Assembly: GCF_000196115.1 (NCBI RefSeq)
Contig: NC_005027.1
Span: 5,762,001-5,826,000, forward strand
DNA: 64,000 nt
Reading direction: 5' to 3'
Source of the DNA: Rhodopirellula baltica SH 1
Lineage (GTDB): Bacteria > Planctomycetota > Planctomycetia > Pirellulales > Pirellulaceae
Positions 38,168-46,277 of this stretch are shown here, one piece after another. How positions within the stretch are numbered: position 1 is the stretch's first letter; every line of letters starts with the position of its first letter. Both the position numbers and the translations under genes were made by a program. Below the pieces are notes generated by a model. It was not told where the DNA came from, searched no databases, and saw only the letters and a list, made by a program, of their open reading frames with translations.

Positions 38168-40507
38168 CTATCTGTTGCCTAACTCGGCACTCTCGATGGA
38201 AAGTTTGGCAAGTTCTTCCCCGACGAATTCGATATGCCTGACATCACCGCTGCAGCTGTATTCAAACAGCGGAGCCAAATTTAAATGAGCTTCTGTGCCG
38301 ACTTCGGAGTTGATGGCGACTGAATGTGGAACACGAATGTCAAATTCTCCGTTCACCACGAGGTTCAGTTTGACGGTTTGTCTCTCTGCAATTTTTAAGC
38401 GAAGGATGGGGTAGCTGGTTGGGTTCCATGGGCCAGTCAGAGTGCGGAGTTGCAAGGAACCGCCCGCTTTTGCGGTGGTCAGCGAAAGATGTGAATTGGG
38501 TGGTGAGTTTTGGTCGTGCTGAAAGTCACCGTCCTTGGCCGAAGGCGTTTTATCCAGGATTTCAACATCAACCGGTGCAAACGCGATCTCTCGTAGAAGT
38601 TCGTTGACTTGGAGTTGCTTAAAGAACGAAGGAGAGATTGATTCACGAAGCGTTGCATCGGAAGCGTCTTCGTCGTACCGTCCGTTTAATGGTAAACACC
38701 TGATGGTGCGAGGTTTGGATTCGAGCATCGGCATCAGCATTCGAAGCGAAGGTCGTTCGCCCCATGGAAACGCTAGTTCCGGAAGTGCATGTGCGATGGC
38801 ATCTCCCGAGAAATTTGGAAGGCGCAGATTCTCGGTCGAGTTTTGCTCCAGAACTGCGATTACCTCAGAGCGCAATCGGCCAATGGCGTTTCGCTCACGT
38901 ATCTGTTCACGGAGCTTGCTGTTTCGGCACACATCGCGATCTAAGAACGGTAGCTCGGCACGAGCACCCAACTCAATCGCTCCGTGTGTCAAAAGAGCGA
39001 TCGCAAGAATACTGAACACCATCCGGACGAGTCGCCAGTGAGAACGGCTATTGGTTGATGTTGCATTCCACAAACCTTGGATGCAAAAGCTTGCAATCAG
39101 GCATAGCCAAACATAAGCAGGTCCAAGATATTTCGAAGCGACAATGTAATTGATTCCCGGAATGGGGCGGCCTAAACACACCATGGCCGTGATTCCTAAG
39201 AGAACCAATACCAACGCCACAGCTGTCGCTTTCAGTTCCCGTTTTAGACCGTGGATGCCGAAAGCGAAAATCGTTCCAGCTGCAACCAGAAACAAAAGCA
39301 AGGACGGCACTAGCAGACCAACTTTGTCGAAGTGGTGCGGTAGCGGAACAAGCACGGTTGCGATCAGTGTTGATACAAAAACAAAGAGTTGTTGGACGAA
39401 CCCGCCGAGAGTGAGCGGGTTATCCGTCAGAGTCAGAAACTCATTGTTTCCAGGAAGTGAATACGCGTAGCGATACACAGCCATCGAAAGTGCCACCACG
39501 CCAATGACTGCGAAGGTGAGTGAACGTCCGTCTCGAACAGTGTCACGTACGGGGTGAGTACTGCGTCTTGAATACAAGCGGAGCGCGGCGAAGACCAGGA
39601 CAGCACATGGAACCCAGTAACCGCTCGGGTTCATCAAACAGGCTATCAATACCGCAAACACACAACCGGCGAAGTATCCAGGGCGTTGTGTCTTCTCCCA
39701 ACGGATCCAGCACCAGCAGCTCAACAAGCCGCAGGTGGTGATCTGCATGTATTTCTGAAGGATGTACGATCCTGCGGTGAATTCGCCCCAAAGAGACCAG
39801 TTGATGCACAAAAACAGAAAAGCGAGCGTGCCGATTCGATTGATCGAGCATTCTCTGGCAAGAATACAGCCTGCGTAAAGCATCAACGAAAAAGAAGCGA
39901 TGACACCCAAGTTGTATGCGAATGGATTGGTGCCGAACATCTCGTACAATACCGAAAACTCCAATCGGAGCAGCGGAAGTACGTGGTCGTTGTGCGTCGA
40001 CAACAGAGAGCCCGGGAAATCTCCGTCGCGAGCGACTTCAACCATGGAGTAGTCATCGCTTTCAAAGAATCCCCAGAACAAAGTCCGCCAATCGTAAGTC
40101 AATACCGCGATGACGGCGCACCCTGCCCAAAACAGGTGTTCTGGGACCGACAGGCTCGCGTAAGGTTGAGGTCTAGGCTGGTCGTCAATGGTTGCGGCAA
40201 GCCAGGAATGCAGGCGGAGGTCGTAGAAAGATTTTGCGCGAGCTCCCAGTATCCAGCTAGCTGCTGACGCGATCAGTCCGATGGCACAAAAGGGAAGCAG
40301 TAGCTCTCGCAGTTTGGCAGCCAAAACACGAGCTGTTTCTCCGTCACCGATGGTGACCGCCTTTTCAACTAATTCTGCTGGAACGAGCCAAAGGATGCCC
40401 GATGCAATCGCGAGAAAACCAATCGCCAGCGAAAGCCAGGGAAAGGAGGAGGGCCCATCACCCCGTTGTTTATTGCACAAAATGCCGTGTCCTTTCGATT
40501 CGGTCAT
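38168..40507 (-). CDS. Large multipass membrane protein (possible GT-C glycosyltransferase)
   Basis: The 779-residue protein has about a dozen hydrophobic segments in its first 530 residues and then a soluble domain of about 230 residues (LRTLTGPWNPTSYPILRLKI near the end). The first large loop has FFESDDYSMVEVARDGDF, an acidic DD pattern like that of GT-C mannosyl- or arabinosyltransferases. That would place lipid-linked sugar transfer on the outer face of the membrane. No family was recognised with certainty. It is on the same strand as the flippase-like and YejM-like genes, with 260 bp between, so it may be part of one surface-glycan locus. Confidence 0.6.
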   Translation of the reverse strand: MTESKGHGILCNKQRGDGPSSFPWLSLAIGFLAIASGILWLVPAELVEKAVTIGDGETARVLAAKLRELLLPFCAIGLIASAASWILGARAKSFYDLRLHSWLAATIDDQPRPQPYASLSVPEHLFWAGCAVIAVLTYDWRTLFWGFFESDDYSMVEVARDGDFPGSLLSTHNDHVLPLLRLEFSVLYEMFGTNPFAYNLGVIASFSLMLYAGCILARECSINRIGTLAFLFLCINWSLWGEFTAGSYILQKYMQITTCGLLSCWCWIRWEKTQRPGYFAGCVFAVLIACLMNPSGYWVPCAVLVFAALRLYSRRSTHPVRDTVRDGRSLTFAVIGVVALSMAVYRYAYSLPGNNEFLTLTDNPLTLGGFVQQLFVFVSTLIATVLVPLPHHFDKVGLLVPSLLLFLVAAGTIFAFGIHGLKRELKATAVALVLVLLGITAMVCLGRPIPGINYIVASKYLGPAYVWLCLIASFCIQGLWNATSTNSRSHWRLVRMVFSILAIALLTHGAIELGARAELPFLDRDVCRNSKLREQIRERNAIGRLRSEVIAVLEQNSTENLRLPNFSGDAIAHALPELAFPWGERPSLRMLMPMLESKPRTIRCLPLNGRYDEDASDATLRESISPSFFKQLQVNELLREIAFAPVDVEILDKTPSAKDGDFQHDQNSPPNSHLSLTTAKAGGSLQLRTLTGPWNPTSYPILRLKIAERQTVKLNLVVNGEFDIRVPHSVAINSEVGTEAHLNLAPLFEYSCSGDVRHIEFVGEELAKLSIESAELGNR

Positions 40508-40636
40508 CGTTTTGGCGTGAGACGTCTATTCAAGGTGCATGACGGTCCGGGGGATGTCATTTGCTCGGGTCCCCGCTTCGATGGCATCCGCCGGAGTCGG
40601 CGGGGCTTTGCGGCCGGCAGAAAAGCACCCTTTTCG

Positions 40637-40666
40637 TTGCAAAAAAAGACGTCCGTACGTTATACT
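40637..40666 (+). promoter_or_regulatory. Sigma-70-type promoter in the 40508-40929 intergenic region
   Basis: TTGCAA (40637-40642) and TATACT (40661-40666) are separated by 18 bp, close to the housekeeping consensus. It would drive the gene at 40930 with a leader of about 255 nt. The rest of this 422-bp gap contains a GCCCG/CGGGC hairpin near 40833-40850 and no gene that I can support. Confidence 0.6.
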
Positions 40667-40929
40667 CGGTGCATCGATGAAACTCACTCGGTCAGGTTTT
40701 TAACGGCTCTGCCGACCCATCGAAAGGACGTGAACCCGGTCCATTCCGGCTTCACGCTGATCGAAAATGAGCGTTCCACTTTGTTCCATTCACTGTGTCC
40801 AAGGCGAGAACGCTAGAGAAAATCGGTCTGGGCCCGAACGGCCGGGCACAAAATGATGCTCTCGCTCAATGAATTGGGTAAGAAATCACGTCCATCGTCT
40901 GCCACCACACGAACGCTCAAAGGCTTTAG

Positions 40930-42603
40930 ATGATACTTAAGACCCTTCTTTGGGCATTTGCGAGTCTCGCTGCGATTTGTATTCATACGAACACGGCTCT
41001 CGCGTACACCCCGTTTGACACGAAAGTTGTCAACATGGTCGACCGGGGGTTGGTTTACCTTGAGAACGCCGACCCCAAGGACTATCACTACGGCACGAGT
41101 GGATTTGCTGGTGGGTTAGGGGAGCGCGCCCTGGTCGCTTACACCCACTTCAAAGTGAAACACGATCCTAACGCGCGTGTCGTCCAGCAAGGCATCGCGG
41201 CGGTCAAGACGATGGTTGGGGTGATCCGCAGTGGAAAACGCAATGTTCCCGGGATCAGTTTTGAGGTGTATTCCACAGCCGTCGCCGTCATGTTGCTCGC
41301 TGAGGTAGACAAAGAGAAATACAAATCGGAGCTCAAAACTCTGCAAGGATTTTTGTACGAACTGCAGTACCCCAACGGTGCATTCAGCTACATCGGCCAC
41401 AAAACGGGGGATATTTCTCAGACGCAATACGGTGTTCTCGCCATTTGGACATTGGACCACGCTGGGATTCCGCTCGACTACAAACGCGTCGCGGCGTGCG
41501 CGAAATGGTTGATTCGAGTCCAAGACCCTAGCGGTGGTTGGCCTTACCAAGCGGAGGATCCCGGTGCAGGAAGGCCGAACATTCGGCAGAAAGACGTGTA
41601 CCCTGCGATGGCCTATGCCGGTGGGAGTAGCATCCTGATCGCTGGTGATGCGCTGCGTCTGTGGGGTGATACGAGCCGCTCGGACATGTCGGCTTTCCCA
41701 GGTGCGCCAAAGGCGATCAAGCTATACGTGCCAGATGCAAACAGCGAACGGCGGAAGGGAGCGACAGTGAATAGCGAAAAGGTCATCGGTGCGATCAAGG
41801 CTTCCGATCGATATTTGGCAAATACCGAATACAAGCGAGCCGCGAAAGATTACTACTACTACCAGCTCTACACCCAAGAGCGTTACGAGAGCTTCAAGGA
41901 AATCGCACTCGGTTTGAAGCCTGACGAGAGTCCCAGTTGGTACAACCAGGGTGTCGACGAGTTGATCGGCTATCAAGACCCCAAGTCGGGCGGATGGGGT
42001 GTTGAGGACCATGACCACTCCGGGTCGGTTGCGGGGACTTGTTTCGCGATTTTGTTTCTGATTCGGAGTACCCAGAGAAGTATTGCGGCAGCCAGTAGTG
42101 GTACTCTTGCTGGTGGGCAGGGTTTGCCAAAAGACACAACCAAGATTCGTCGCGAAGGTTCTCAGATCAAGGGTGAGCCTGTTGGCGCGTCGGTGTTGGA
42201 TTTGTTGTCGGCTCTTGAAGACGATGGCAACGAAGCTCTAGAGGGAAAGTCGTTGCCCGAGAATATGCAACTGGCAACCGATCCCAAGGAATTACGTGCT
42301 CAGCTTGATCGATTGGAGCGGTTGGTTCGCGGCAGTCAGTCCTACCAAGCTCGCCGAGTCGCAGCCCGATTGTTGGGCAAAAGCGATGACATGCGGGTGG
42401 TGCCAGCACTCATCTACGCCCTCAGTGATCCTGACTTGGCGGTTCGTCGGTACGCGAGAGACGGCTTGCGATTCATCAGTCGGAGATTTGAGGGATTCGA
42501 AATGCCTGACAAGCCGACCGAAGGTGAGCTACGAAAAGCAGAGAGAGCTTGGATGGATTGGTACCTTACTGTTAACCCGAAGCATATCTTCGTTGATCAG
42601 TGA
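40930..42603 (+). CDS. Secreted squalene-cyclase-fold protein with HEAT-like tail
   Basis: The 557-residue protein begins with a signal peptide (LLWAFASLAAICIHTNTALA, cleavage near residue 25). It continues with alpha-toroid repeats of the prenyltransferase/squalene-oxidase type: QYPNGAFSYIGHKTGDISQTQYG, VQDPSGGWPYQAE and YQDPKSGGWGVEDHDHSGSVAGTCFA. The last 120 residues look like HEAT repeats (ARLLGKSDDMRVVPALIYALSDPDLAVRRYARDGL). The acidic DxDD of true squalene-hopene cyclases is not evident, so a binding or scaffold function in the periplasm is more likely than cyclisation. An AAAGG sequence precedes the ATG. Confidence 0.78.
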   Translation: MILKTLLWAFASLAAICIHTNTALAYTPFDTKVVNMVDRGLVYLENADPKDYHYGTSGFAGGLGERALVAYTHFKVKHDPNARVVQQGIAAVKTMVGVIRSGKRNVPGISFEVYSTAVAVMLLAEVDKEKYKSELKTLQGFLYELQYPNGAFSYIGHKTGDISQTQYGVLAIWTLDHAGIPLDYKRVAACAKWLIRVQDPSGGWPYQAEDPGAGRPNIRQKDVYPAMAYAGGSSILIAGDALRLWGDTSRSDMSAFPGAPKAIKLYVPDANSERRKGATVNSEKVIGAIKASDRYLANTEYKRAAKDYYYYQLYTQERYESFKEIALGLKPDESPSWYNQGVDELIGYQDPKSGGWGVEDHDHSGSVAGTCFAILFLIRSTQRSIAAASSGTLAGGQGLPKDTTKIRREGSQIKGEPVGASVLDLLSALEDDGNEALEGKSLPENMQLATDPKELRAQLDRLERLVRGSQSYQARRVAARLLGKSDDMRVVPALIYALSDPDLAVRRYARDGLRFISRRFEGFEMPDKPTEGELRKAERAWMDWYLTVNPKHIFVDQ

Positions 42604-42627
42604 GTCACTTAAGAGGTGAGCCAGCTG

Positions 42628-44001
42628 TCAGGTGTTTTTGCCAGTGGTTGCGGGCACAATGGGTTCGTTAGCGATCGAGCAACGAATCCAGTTGGCGAAA
42701 TTGGATGCAATCAGATCAGCACTGTGATGTTGATCAAGGTAGTCGTCCACTTTCTCCCAGTTGATCGCATCGCTCTTTAGTTGCTCGGTGATGCGTTGTG
42801 CTAGTAGTTCAACGAAGTCGTTGCAATCTACTCCCGCGCCCGATCGTGACAAGAAGTTGTCGTGATCAGACAATGCAACAATGGGCGTGTGGGAGGCGGC
42901 CGATTGCAACAAGACGTTTGGGAAACCTTCGTGTTCAAGACTTCCCGTTGACACGAACAACTTGGCCGCAGCAAAGACCATCGGCATTTGGGCGAAGGGA
43001 ACTCGGTCGATCAGCTCAACGTTCCTGGGGGCTTCGCGGCGAACGCATTTTTCAATATCAGGGTCAAATGGATTGACGATCATTTTGAATGACACATGCG
43101 GCAGCTTATTGGCGGCTTCCAGCATAAGCAAAGGACGCTTGTGGAAATCGTCGTAGCGACCAATCCAGAGCACGTCGAAGGGATTTCGAAATGATTTGGG
43201 AGCGGGATTGGTGAAAGGCGGTTGCCAGTCTTTGCGAACAATTGGATTTCGGGCCAATAGTCCTTCGCGATGAAACATCTGTCTCAGTCGGTTGAGTTGC
43301 CATTGGCTTTGGCAAACAACTTGGTCCGATCGCATAAGCGCATAGCGACGGGCGGAGGATGGTTCGCCGCATTCGTTTCGGTATTCTGAGTCGGTTGCCA
43401 ATCCGTCCTCCAATCCAGCATTGGATCGAATGCAGACGAAACTTGGCGTTTGTTCGATTGCTGCGGTTGCCACCACCCGTGAACTTGAAGAGTTGACTCC
43501 AAAACTGATCCAGGCGTCGATCGATCGGTCGGTCAACCGAGGGTCGGGATGGCTGTCGATTGGGTCGCGAGACCGAAATGGTCGCGTCATCGCAAGAAAT
43601 GGAATTTGCCACAGCAAGTGCGGTGAGAAGCGTTTGATGCGTTTCGATTCGGTGTCGATGCATTCTCCCACCGCATGACGAATCGCACGAAACCGATTGA
43701 CGCTAATTTCGAGCTTCACGCCCTCTACTTCAGTGGGCCAATCCATGGTGCCGTTGCGTGGGCGATCGGCTTCCAGAAAGCAGACGGGCTGGATATCTGG
43801 TTGTCGAGCAAGGTGTTGAGCGAGCGTCCACATTGCCGTCTCAAGTCCACCGAATGTCTCGCCGTACCTCTTCAGTGAGGGCCGTTCGGTGGTTGCTGTT
43901 TCTGCGACGTCGCCAACAGCATGGGGAAACGTTGTAGGCGGGACGATGGCCGGTAGAGCGTGCCAAGCGACCAGGCCAACGCGAAAAGGCTTGGGATTCA
44001 T
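42628..44001 (-). CDS. Glycosyltransferase family 4
   Basis: The 457-residue protein has a GT-B layout. The N-terminal half contains KRYGETFGGLETAMWTLAQHLA (acceptor-side glycine loop). The C-terminal half contains FDVLWIGRYDDFHKRPLLML, PRNVELIDRVPFAQMPMVFAAAKLFVS and the donor-site GSLEHEGFPNVLLQSAASHTPIVAL. In the latter, the second Glu of the usual E-x7-E motif is replaced by Gln (VLLQSA), a mild departure. The start is placed at the ATG at 44001; a TTG at 44019 is possible. It probably builds a surface glycan with the nearby flippase-like and membrane genes. Convergent with the upstream squalene-cyclase-fold gene (24 bp apart). Confidence 0.85.
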   Translation of the reverse strand: MNPKPFRVGLVAWHALPAIVPPTTFPHAVGDVAETATTERPSLKRYGETFGGLETAMWTLAQHLARQPDIQPVCFLEADRPRNGTMDWPTEVEGVKLEISVNRFRAIRHAVGECIDTESKRIKRFSPHLLWQIPFLAMTRPFRSRDPIDSHPDPRLTDRSIDAWISFGVNSSSSRVVATAAIEQTPSFVCIRSNAGLEDGLATDSEYRNECGEPSSARRYALMRSDQVVCQSQWQLNRLRQMFHREGLLARNPIVRKDWQPPFTNPAPKSFRNPFDVLWIGRYDDFHKRPLLMLEAANKLPHVSFKMIVNPFDPDIEKCVRREAPRNVELIDRVPFAQMPMVFAAAKLFVSTGSLEHEGFPNVLLQSAASHTPIVALSDHDNFLSRSGAGVDCNDFVELLAQRITEQLKSDAINWEKVDDYLDQHHSADLIASNFANWIRCSIANEPIVPATTGKNT

Positions 44002-44078
44002 GAACGGGCGATTCGCCAATTTTGCAAAGCGACGATAAACTGAAGTGAAAACAAACCGCCGCGAAAGCCGACCGTCGA

Positions 44079-45173
44079 ATGATTGAGAAAGACGCCACGC
44101 CAGTATCCGCCCCCACGCGAACCGTGCCGCCGCTTCGGATTGGTGATTTGGTCATTGACCCGCCGATTTTGCAGGCACCCATGGCTGGGTTCACCAACGC
44201 TGCGTTTCGCCACATTGTACGTCAATTTGGCGGTGCCGGGCTGTTGGCGACCGAAATGGTCAACGCTCGTGGGTTCGTTTGGCTGGACGAAAATGAAGCC
44301 GAGCACCCCGATCGATTGTGGGGGGTGGCGGATGAACCCCGGCCGCTGGCGGTTCAAATTTGGGACAACGATCCGGAGACCATGGCCAAGGTCGGTCGCC
44401 GGTTGGCGGAAGAGTATCGCGTCAGCGTGGTTGATATCAATTTTGGGTGCCCGGTTCGGCAAGTCACTGAAAAGGCTCACAGCGGAAGCTACTTGCTGCG
44501 GGAACCCAACCGGATGCACGCGATCATTTCGCGATTGGTTCAGGTTTGTGCCCCGACGCCGGTGACGGCGAAAATCCGCTTGGGGTGCAGTCGCGAAAAT
44601 ATCAACTGCAACGAGATCGCTCGGGTGGTCGAGGAGGCTGGTGCGGCGGCGCTCACCGTGCATGGTCGGACGGCAGCGGACATGTTCCGAGGCAATGCGG
44701 ATTGGGAACGGATCAGCGAGATCAAATCGCACCTTCGCAACATTCCGTTGATCGGAAACGGTGATTTGGATAGTGCGGAGAAAGTGGTCGCTGCATTCGA
44801 TCAGTACGATGTCGATGCGGTCATGATCGCTCGCGCGTGCCTGGGGCGGCCATGGTTGTTTGCCCAAGCCGCCGCGGCGCTGCGAGGCGAACCGATCCCG
44901 CCCGAGCCGACTTTGCCGGAGCAGCGCGATGTGATGCTGAAGCATTATCAATTGGTGGTGGACCGCTTTGGCGACGAAAAGGGAACCGTACTGATGCGGA
45001 AGTACGCGTGTTGCTACGCCCAAGGCAAGCACGGAGCCCGTTATTTCCGGACTCACGTTGCCAAGGTTTCCACGCCGGAGGAATTTCACTCGGTTGTCGA
45101 AGAGTATTTCCCGCTGCACGATCCCAAGGCAGCGAAGGACACCGAGAGTGTTTCGAGCGCTGCGGGTTCGTAG
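44079..45173 (+). CDS. dus: tRNA-dihydrouridine synthase
   Basis: This FMN enzyme reduces uridines in tRNA D-loops. The TIM-barrel core has LQAPMAGFTNAAFR, ATEMVNARG, VDINFGCPVRQVTEKAHSGSYLL with the catalytic Cys124, VHGRTAADMFRG, IGNGDLDS and MIARACLGRPW, followed by the C-terminal helical domain. The 364-residue length and sequence fit the DusB branch. A tandem-repeat element (45191-45358) begins 17 bp after the stop. Confidence 0.94.
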   Translation: MIEKDATPVSAPTRTVPPLRIGDLVIDPPILQAPMAGFTNAAFRHIVRQFGGAGLLATEMVNARGFVWLDENEAEHPDRLWGVADEPRPLAVQIWDNDPETMAKVGRRLAEEYRVSVVDINFGCPVRQVTEKAHSGSYLLREPNRMHAIISRLVQVCAPTPVTAKIRLGCSRENINCNEIARVVEEAGAAALTVHGRTAADMFRGNADWERISEIKSHLRNIPLIGNGDLDSAEKVVAAFDQYDVDAVMIARACLGRPWLFAQAAAALRGEPIPPEPTLPEQRDVMLKHYQLVVDRFGDEKGTVLMRKYACCYAQGKHGARYFRTHVAKVSTPEEFHSVVEEYFPLHDPKAAKDTESVSSAAGS

Positions 45174-45190
45174 CGAAGTCATGTTCCCCC

Positions 45191-45358
<168 letters not shown>

Positions 45359-45398
45359 GTGATTTGTTTTGATTCTTTTGGAAAGGCGAGGCACTTCG

Positions 45399-45791
45399 AT
45401 GGGGGAACCGCAATTCGATCACGAGCGGCTGGATGTCTACCGGGTGGCAGTGGATTATGTTTCTTCGGCTTTCGTAGTGTCCGATTCACTGAGTGGTCTT
45501 CATCGTCACGCTCGCGATCAATGGCTGCGGGCCGCGCAGTCCATTCCGCTGAACATTGCCGAAGGGAATGGCAAGCGAAGCCTGCGGGATCGAGCCCGGT
45601 TTCTCGACATTGCCCGCGGTTCGGCGCTGGAGTGTTCGGCAATCCAAGATGTCTTGGTCGCAACCGGTGGCATCACATCCATTCGCAGCGAGGAACTCAA
45701 GCTTCCACTCGTTCGTGTCGTCGCGATGCTCACTCGAATGGCGATGAAGTTCGGCGAAGTTTCCGAAGATGGGGCGGACTACGACATTTGA
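45399..45791 (+). CDS. Four-helix-bundle protein (S23 / 23S rRNA intervening-sequence protein family)
   Basis: The 130-residue protein has the helical pattern of the S23/IVP family: HERLDVYRVAVDY, HARDQWLRAAQSIPLNIAEGNGK with the conserved SIPLNIAEG, RARFLDIARGSALECSAIQD and a last helix LPLVRVVAMLTRMAMKFGE. Members form small helical oligomers and include proteins encoded in 23S rRNA intervening sequences and the Avd accessory protein of diversity-generating retroelements. No reverse transcriptase or template repeat is in this window, so a DGR is not supported. I chose the ATG at 45399 (MGEPQF). The gene is flanked by elements A, B and C. A nucleic-acid-linked role is inference. Confidence 0.87.
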   Translation: MGEPQFDHERLDVYRVAVDYVSSAFVVSDSLSGLHRHARDQWLRAAQSIPLNIAEGNGKRSLRDRARFLDIARGSALECSAIQDVLVATGGITSIRSEELKLPLVRVVAMLTRMAMKFGEVSEDGADYDI

Positions 45792-45828
45792 TTCCGTCTC
45801 GCTCGTAACAGCTCCTGCGGCATCGAGC

Positions 45829-45895
45829 CTCGTGCTCAGGTCGTGCTCGTGCTCAGGTCGTAGACCGGTGCTCGTGCTCGTCATCGAAACAAGCG
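45829..45895. repeat. Truncated repeat element B
   Basis: This is a third copy of the GTGCTCAGGTCGTAGACCGG block with GTGCTCGTGCTCGT, ending TCATCGAAAC and lacking the tandem GAGCTGAC array. Sequence just after it (GACGTTTGATCCCGTCGCG) resembles the end of the four-helix-bundle gene and its flank (GACATTTGATTCCGTCTCG), suggesting a segmental duplication. Confidence 0.85.
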
Positions 45896-45935
45896 AGTGG
45901 CGAACGACGTTTGATCCCGTCGCGATTGTGCTTCC

Positions 45936-46207
45936 CGTCGTGCTCGTGCTCAGGTCGTAGACCGGTGCTCGTACTCGTAATCGAAAAAAAGAACTGACGA
46001 ACTGACGAACTGACGAACTGACGAACTGACGAACTGACGAACTGACGAACTGACGAACTGACGAACTGACGAACTGACGAACTGACGAACTGACGAACTG
46101 ACGAACTGACGAACTGACGAACTGACGAACTGACGAACTGACGAACTGACGAACTGACGAACTGACGAGCTGACGAGCTGACGAGCGACGAGCACGAGCA
46201 CGAGCAC
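45936..46207. repeat. Composite tandem-repeat element C
   Basis: The left block is nearly identical to that of element A. It is followed by 22 copies of GAACTGAC (45991-46166), two GAGCTGAC, one GAGCGAC and three GAGCAC. The array is far more expanded than in A and uses GAACTGAC instead of GAGCTGAC. On the minus strand the 8-mer array has no stop in any frame, which creates a spurious open frame of VRQFVSSS repeats. Confidence 0.95.
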
Positions 46208-46208
46208 G

Positions 46209-46277
46209 GAAGCTAGAAGCTAGAAGCTAGAAGCTAGAAGCTAGAAGCTAGAAGCTAGAAGCTAGAAGCTAGAAGCT
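46209..46277. repeat. GAAGCTA heptamer tandem array overlapping a gene end
   Basis: There are nine full copies of GAAGCTA plus a partial tenth. The first 46 bases lie between element C and the stop of the phosphodiesterase gene; the remainder encodes its last residues (LASSF and the TAG stop). Confidence 0.95.

Noticed and set aside
45399..45791. Diversity-generating retroelement based on an Avd-like protein
   Set aside because: No reverse transcriptase, template repeat or variable repeat is present in the window; only the four-helix-bundle fold is shared.
45950..46207. Minus-strand open frame encoding VRQFVSSS repeats
   Set aside because: The 8-bp array has no stop in any frame on this strand by composition alone; there is no independent start, ribosome-binding site or domain.
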